Assembly: GCA_965263455.1 (NCBI GenBank)
Contig: CBDHHN010000004.1
Coordinates: 3,038,001 to 3,102,000 of the forward strand
Source of the DNA: CADEDH01 sp965263455
Lineage (GTDB): Bacteria; Actinomycetota; Acidimicrobiia; Acidimicrobiales; SZUA-35
DNA length: 64,000 nt
Reading direction: 5' to 3'
In this document: one piece after another, positions 61,603 through 64,000 of the stretch
Layout of the letters: every line of letters starts with the position of its first letter
Position numbering within the stretch: the stretch's first letter is position 1
The notes under the pieces: model-generated
What the model saw: only the letters and a program-made list of their open reading frames with translations
Databases searched by the model: none
What the model was told of the DNA's origin: nothing
Translations under genes and position numbers: made by a program

Positions 61603-62775
61603 ATGCGTTTCGCTTCGATGACCCGACGGCTGGGCGGCGACGGTGCGGACGGCTGGGGGACGCTGTTCGAGGCGTGGCAGGCCAAGGACCGGGGGGAGGA
61701 CGTCATCATCCTGGCCATCGGCGACCCGGACTTCCCCACCCCCGAGCCGATCGTCGACGCCGCCGTCGGCGCCCTCCGGGCCGGCGACACCCACTACTCC
61801 GAGATCGCCGGACGACCGCGACTGCGGGAGTTGATCGCGGCCCGGTTCTCGGCCCAGACCGGCCGGTCGTGGGGCCCCGAGCACGTCATGCCCTTCGCCG
61901 GTACCCAGAACGCGCTCTTCGCCGCGTCGCTGTGCCTGCTGGAGCAGGGCGACGAGGTCATCACCTTCGACCCCATGTACCTGACCTACGACGCCACCCT
62001 GACCGCCGGCGGCGCCACCCTGACCAGGCTGGCCCTCGACGCCGAGGCCGGGTTCCGCGTCGACGGGGAGCAGCTGGCCGCCGCCGTCGGCCCCACCACC
62101 CGGGCCGTGGTCCTGACCACGCCCAACAACCCCACCGGAGCCGTGGCCTCGCCCGACGAGTTGGAGGCGGTGGCCGCCGTGGCCCGGGAGCACGACCTGT
62201 GGGTCGTGGCCGACGAGGTCTACTCCGAGTTGGTGTTCGAGGGCGAGCACACCTCCATCGCCGCCCTCGACGGGATGGCCGACCGCACCGTGACGGTGTC
62301 GAGCCTGTCGAAGTCGCATGCCATGACCGGATGGCGCCTCGGCTGGGCCGTCGCTCCGCCGCCCCTGGTCGAGCACTTCAACGACCTGGGCATGGCCATG
62401 GCCTACGGCCTTCCCGGCTTCATCCAGACCGCCGCCGTCGAGGCCCTCGCCACCCAGGACGTGGCGGTGGGCGAGATGCGGGAGATCTACCGCCGCCGGC
62501 GGGACCTGGTGGCCGGCGAACTCGACGGGGTCGACGGGATGACGGTCCTGGTACCTCAGGCCGGGATGTACGTGATGGTCGACGTTCGGGCCTTCCCCGC
62601 CTCGGCCGACGGCTTCGCCTGGGATCTGTACCGGGCCACCGGGGTGGCCGTGGTCGACGCCGGCGGCTTCGGCCCCGCCTCCGCCGGCTGGCTGCGGCTC
62701 TCGTTCACCGCGTCCGACGATGACCTGACCGAGGGGTGCCGTCGGCTCAAGGCCTACGTGGCCGGGCTCGGCTGA
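61603..62775 (+). CDS. class I/II PLP-dependent aminotransferase
   Basis: The 390-aa fold-type I aminotransferase has the PLP lysine K237 in SSLSKSHAMTGWRLGW, N175-P-T-G in TTPNNPTG, D204 and Y207 in VVADEVYSELVF, and R245 for the substrate carboxylate. FAGTQNALFAASLCLLEQGD is the phosphate region. It resembles arginine:pyruvate and aspartate-type enzymes, but the amino donor is not certain. TACGCT at 61590-61595 is 7 nt before ATG 61603, so it is probably leaderless. Confidence 0.92.
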   Translation: MRFASMTRRLGGDGADGWGTLFEAWQAKDRGEDVIILAIGDPDFPTPEPIVDAAVGALRAGDTHYSEIAGRPRLRELIAARFSAQTGRSWGPEHVMPFAGTQNALFAASLCLLEQGDEVITFDPMYLTYDATLTAGGATLTRLALDAEAGFRVDGEQLAAAVGPTTRAVVLTTPNNPTGAVASPDELEAVAAVAREHDLWVVADEVYSELVFEGEHTSIAALDGMADRTVTVSSLSKSHAMTGWRLGWAVAPPPLVEHFNDLGMAMAYGLPGFIQTAAVEALATQDVAVGEMREIYRRRRDLVAGELDGVDGMTVLVPQAGMYVMVDVRAFPASADGFAWDLYRATGVAVVDAGGFGPASAGWLRLSFTASDDDLTEGCRRLKAYVAGLG

Positions 62776-62895
62776 GGCCAACCTGAGCCCTTCCTGAGAA
62801 TCCTCGTCCGGCCCGCGGCGCCTCGCCCTCGTGGGCAACACTGTCCGGGTGATCGCACCACCAGGTTGGCTTCCACCCGGCCCACGGCGGCGTCC

Positions 62896-64000
62896 GTGAG
62901 CGGCATCGTCGCCTTCTTCCGGGTGCTGTCGTACGCCCCCCGAAGCGAGAAGCGGAACTTCCTGATCGCCCAGCTCGGGATCGTGTTCATGGTCGTGACC
63001 CAGCTCATGATCCCCCAACTCGTCCAGGACCTCATCGACGACGGGATCCTGGCCTCGAACACCGACCGCGTCATCTCGGTGTCGTTCCAGATGATCCTGT
63101 GGGCGATCCTGAACCTGGTCGTGGCCGGGGTCGTGGCCTACCTCGCCTCCACCACGGCCACGAACATGGCGCACCATCTCCGGGTCGCCCTCTACGAGAA
63201 GATCTCGACCCTCAGCCACGGCAACGTCGACCGCCTGTCGACCTCCGACCTGCTCGTCCGCCTGACCAGCGACGTCAACATCATGAAGACGGCCTGGATG
63301 CAGACCATGTACATGCTGTTTCAGGCCCCGTGGCTGCTGGTGGGGGCGGTCGCCCTGGTGGCGTGGCAGACGCCGTCGCTGCTGTGGATCATGGCCCTGG
63401 TCATGGCGGTGACGGTGGTGATCGTGCTGCTGATCGCGCCGACCCTGGGCCCGCTCTACGCCATTGCCCAGCGCAAGCTCGACGGCCTCAACACCGTGTT
63501 CTTCGAGAACATCGCCGGCATCCGGGTGGTGAAGGCGTTCAATCGGGATGCCCTGGAGGTCGAGCGGTTCCGGGACCGGAACCACGAGGTGTACGAGGCC
63601 CAGTTGCGTCCGGCCATCCGCACCGCACTGTTCCAGCCCGTCCTGTTCGGCCTCCTCTACTCGGCGGTGGGTATGGCCGTGATCGTGTCCGGGGCCGACG
63701 TGGCCCGGGGCGTGATCGCCAACGACCCCGACGCCATCAAGCCGGGTGAGCTGAGCACCTTCTTCAACTACCTCATCACCTCGATGATCCCGATCATGAT
63801 CGTGACCTTCGTGCTGCCCGAACTGGGCCGGTTCGAGGCGTCGATGAAGCGGAGCCTGGAGGTGTTCCGGTCCGAGGCCGACGTGGTCGAGCCGGCCGAG
63901 CCCGTCGATCCCGGGCCGCTGTCGGGCCGGATCGAGTTCCGGGACGTGACCATGGCCTATCTCGACGACGAGGCTCGGCCCCTGCCCACCCCGGTGCTCC
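62896..64000 (+). CDS. ABC exporter (transmembrane domain), cut by the window end
   Basis: The 368 codons present, from GTG 62896 with no stop, form the membrane domain of a type IV ABC exporter (MsbA/LmrA-like). They start VSGIVAFFRVLSYAPRSEKR, then six hydrophobic segments, with EKISTLSHGNVDRLSTSDLL and RLTSDVNIMKT as the coupling-helix region and FFENIAGIRVVKAFNRDALE later. The last residues (GRIEFRDVTMAYLDD) are the start of the nucleotide-binding domain; Walker A lies outside. Such exporters work as homo- or heterodimers. Another half-transporter may follow. Confidence 0.9.
   Translation, partial: MSGIVAFFRVLSYAPRSEKRNFLIAQLGIVFMVVTQLMIPQLVQDLIDDGILASNTDRVISVSFQMILWAILNLVVAGVVAYLASTTATNMAHHLRVALYEKISTLSHGNVDRLSTSDLLVRLTSDVNIMKTAWMQTMYMLFQAPWLLVGAVALVAWQTPSLLWIMALVMAVTVVIVLLIAPTLGPLYAIAQRKLDGLNTVFFENIAGIRVVKAFNRDALEVERFRDRNHEVYEAQLRPAIRTALFQPVLFGLLYSAVGMAVIVSGADVARGVIANDPDAIKPGELSTFFNYLITSMIPIMIVTFVLPELGRFEASMKRSLEVFRSEADVVEPAEPVDPGPLSGRIEFRDVTMAYLDDEARPLPTPVL

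Overview
This is about 64 kb of very GC-rich chromosome from an actinobacterium. I think Acidimicrobiia is the most likely class. The evidence is the gene order (the spc and alpha ribosomal blocks, rplM-rpsI, a glmS-like gene, nnr, alr, tsaE-tsaB-rimI-tsaD, groES-groEL, guaB3-guaA), a predicted F420-dependent oxidoreductase, heavy use of GTG starts with GTGA/ATGA stop-start overlaps, and many genes whose -10 box (TANNNT) lies only 6-8 nt before the start codon, as in leaderless mRNAs. The class is inferred. No plasmid, phage, IS, CRISPR, tRNA or rRNA signature was seen.

Layout. 1-9127: ribosomal protein and transcription genes on the + strand, from the end of rpsN through rpsH-rplF-rplR-rpsE-rpmD-rplO-secY-adk, then infA (apparently with a CTG start) to rpmJ-rpsM-rpsK-rpsD-rpoA-rplQ-truA. 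9124-17638: a block of accessory metabolic genes that separates truA from rplM. It holds an APH(3')-like kinase, a consensus actinobacterial SOS box, an amidohydrolase, a GlcD-type FAD oxidase, an LLM oxidoreductase, a PhyH-type dioxygenase, an enoyl-CoA hydratase, a class III CoA-transferase and a MOSC protein. 17850-31548: rplM-rpsI, a giant 1134-aa GlmS-like protein, nnr, alr, a DUF3524/QTMAN-like glycosyltransferase, a VOC protein, a P1 peptidase, a PLP dehydratase, and tsaE-tsaB-rimI-tsaD (t6A synthesis and ribosomal acetylation).

31620-38383: a sigma-like HTH protein diverging from a GH92 mannosidase, which appears to be preceded by a leaderless 5-codon minicistron, then a GT4 glycosyltransferase and CIRCE-controlled groES-groEL. 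38610-46001: a GNAT, a protein of unknown function, a 51-aa protein, a YcaQ-type DNA glycosylase, guaB3-guaA, a stand-alone LigD polymerase domain with a repeat-encoded Ser/Ala tail, and an ECF sigma factor. 46068-51435: a MalT-like LuxR regulator with a small partner, divergent from a secreted DUF4331 protein and a TPR protein, then a frameshifted VOC remnant.

51453-64000: an ABC exporter pair, a 440-bp structured intergenic region, a DUF368 (PopT) transporter, a YjbR protein divergent from pcrA, a serine hydrolase, a small membrane protein, a 1-Cys peroxiredoxin behind a perfect 12-bp inverted repeat, a TetR/SDR pair with candidate operators, a class I aminotransferase, and an ABC exporter cut by the window end.

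The strongest candidates for something new are the 1134-aa GlmS-like protein, the leaderless minicistron before GH92, the DUF4331/TPR/sigma/LuxR locus, the bacterial QTMAN-like gene, and the isolated SOS box.
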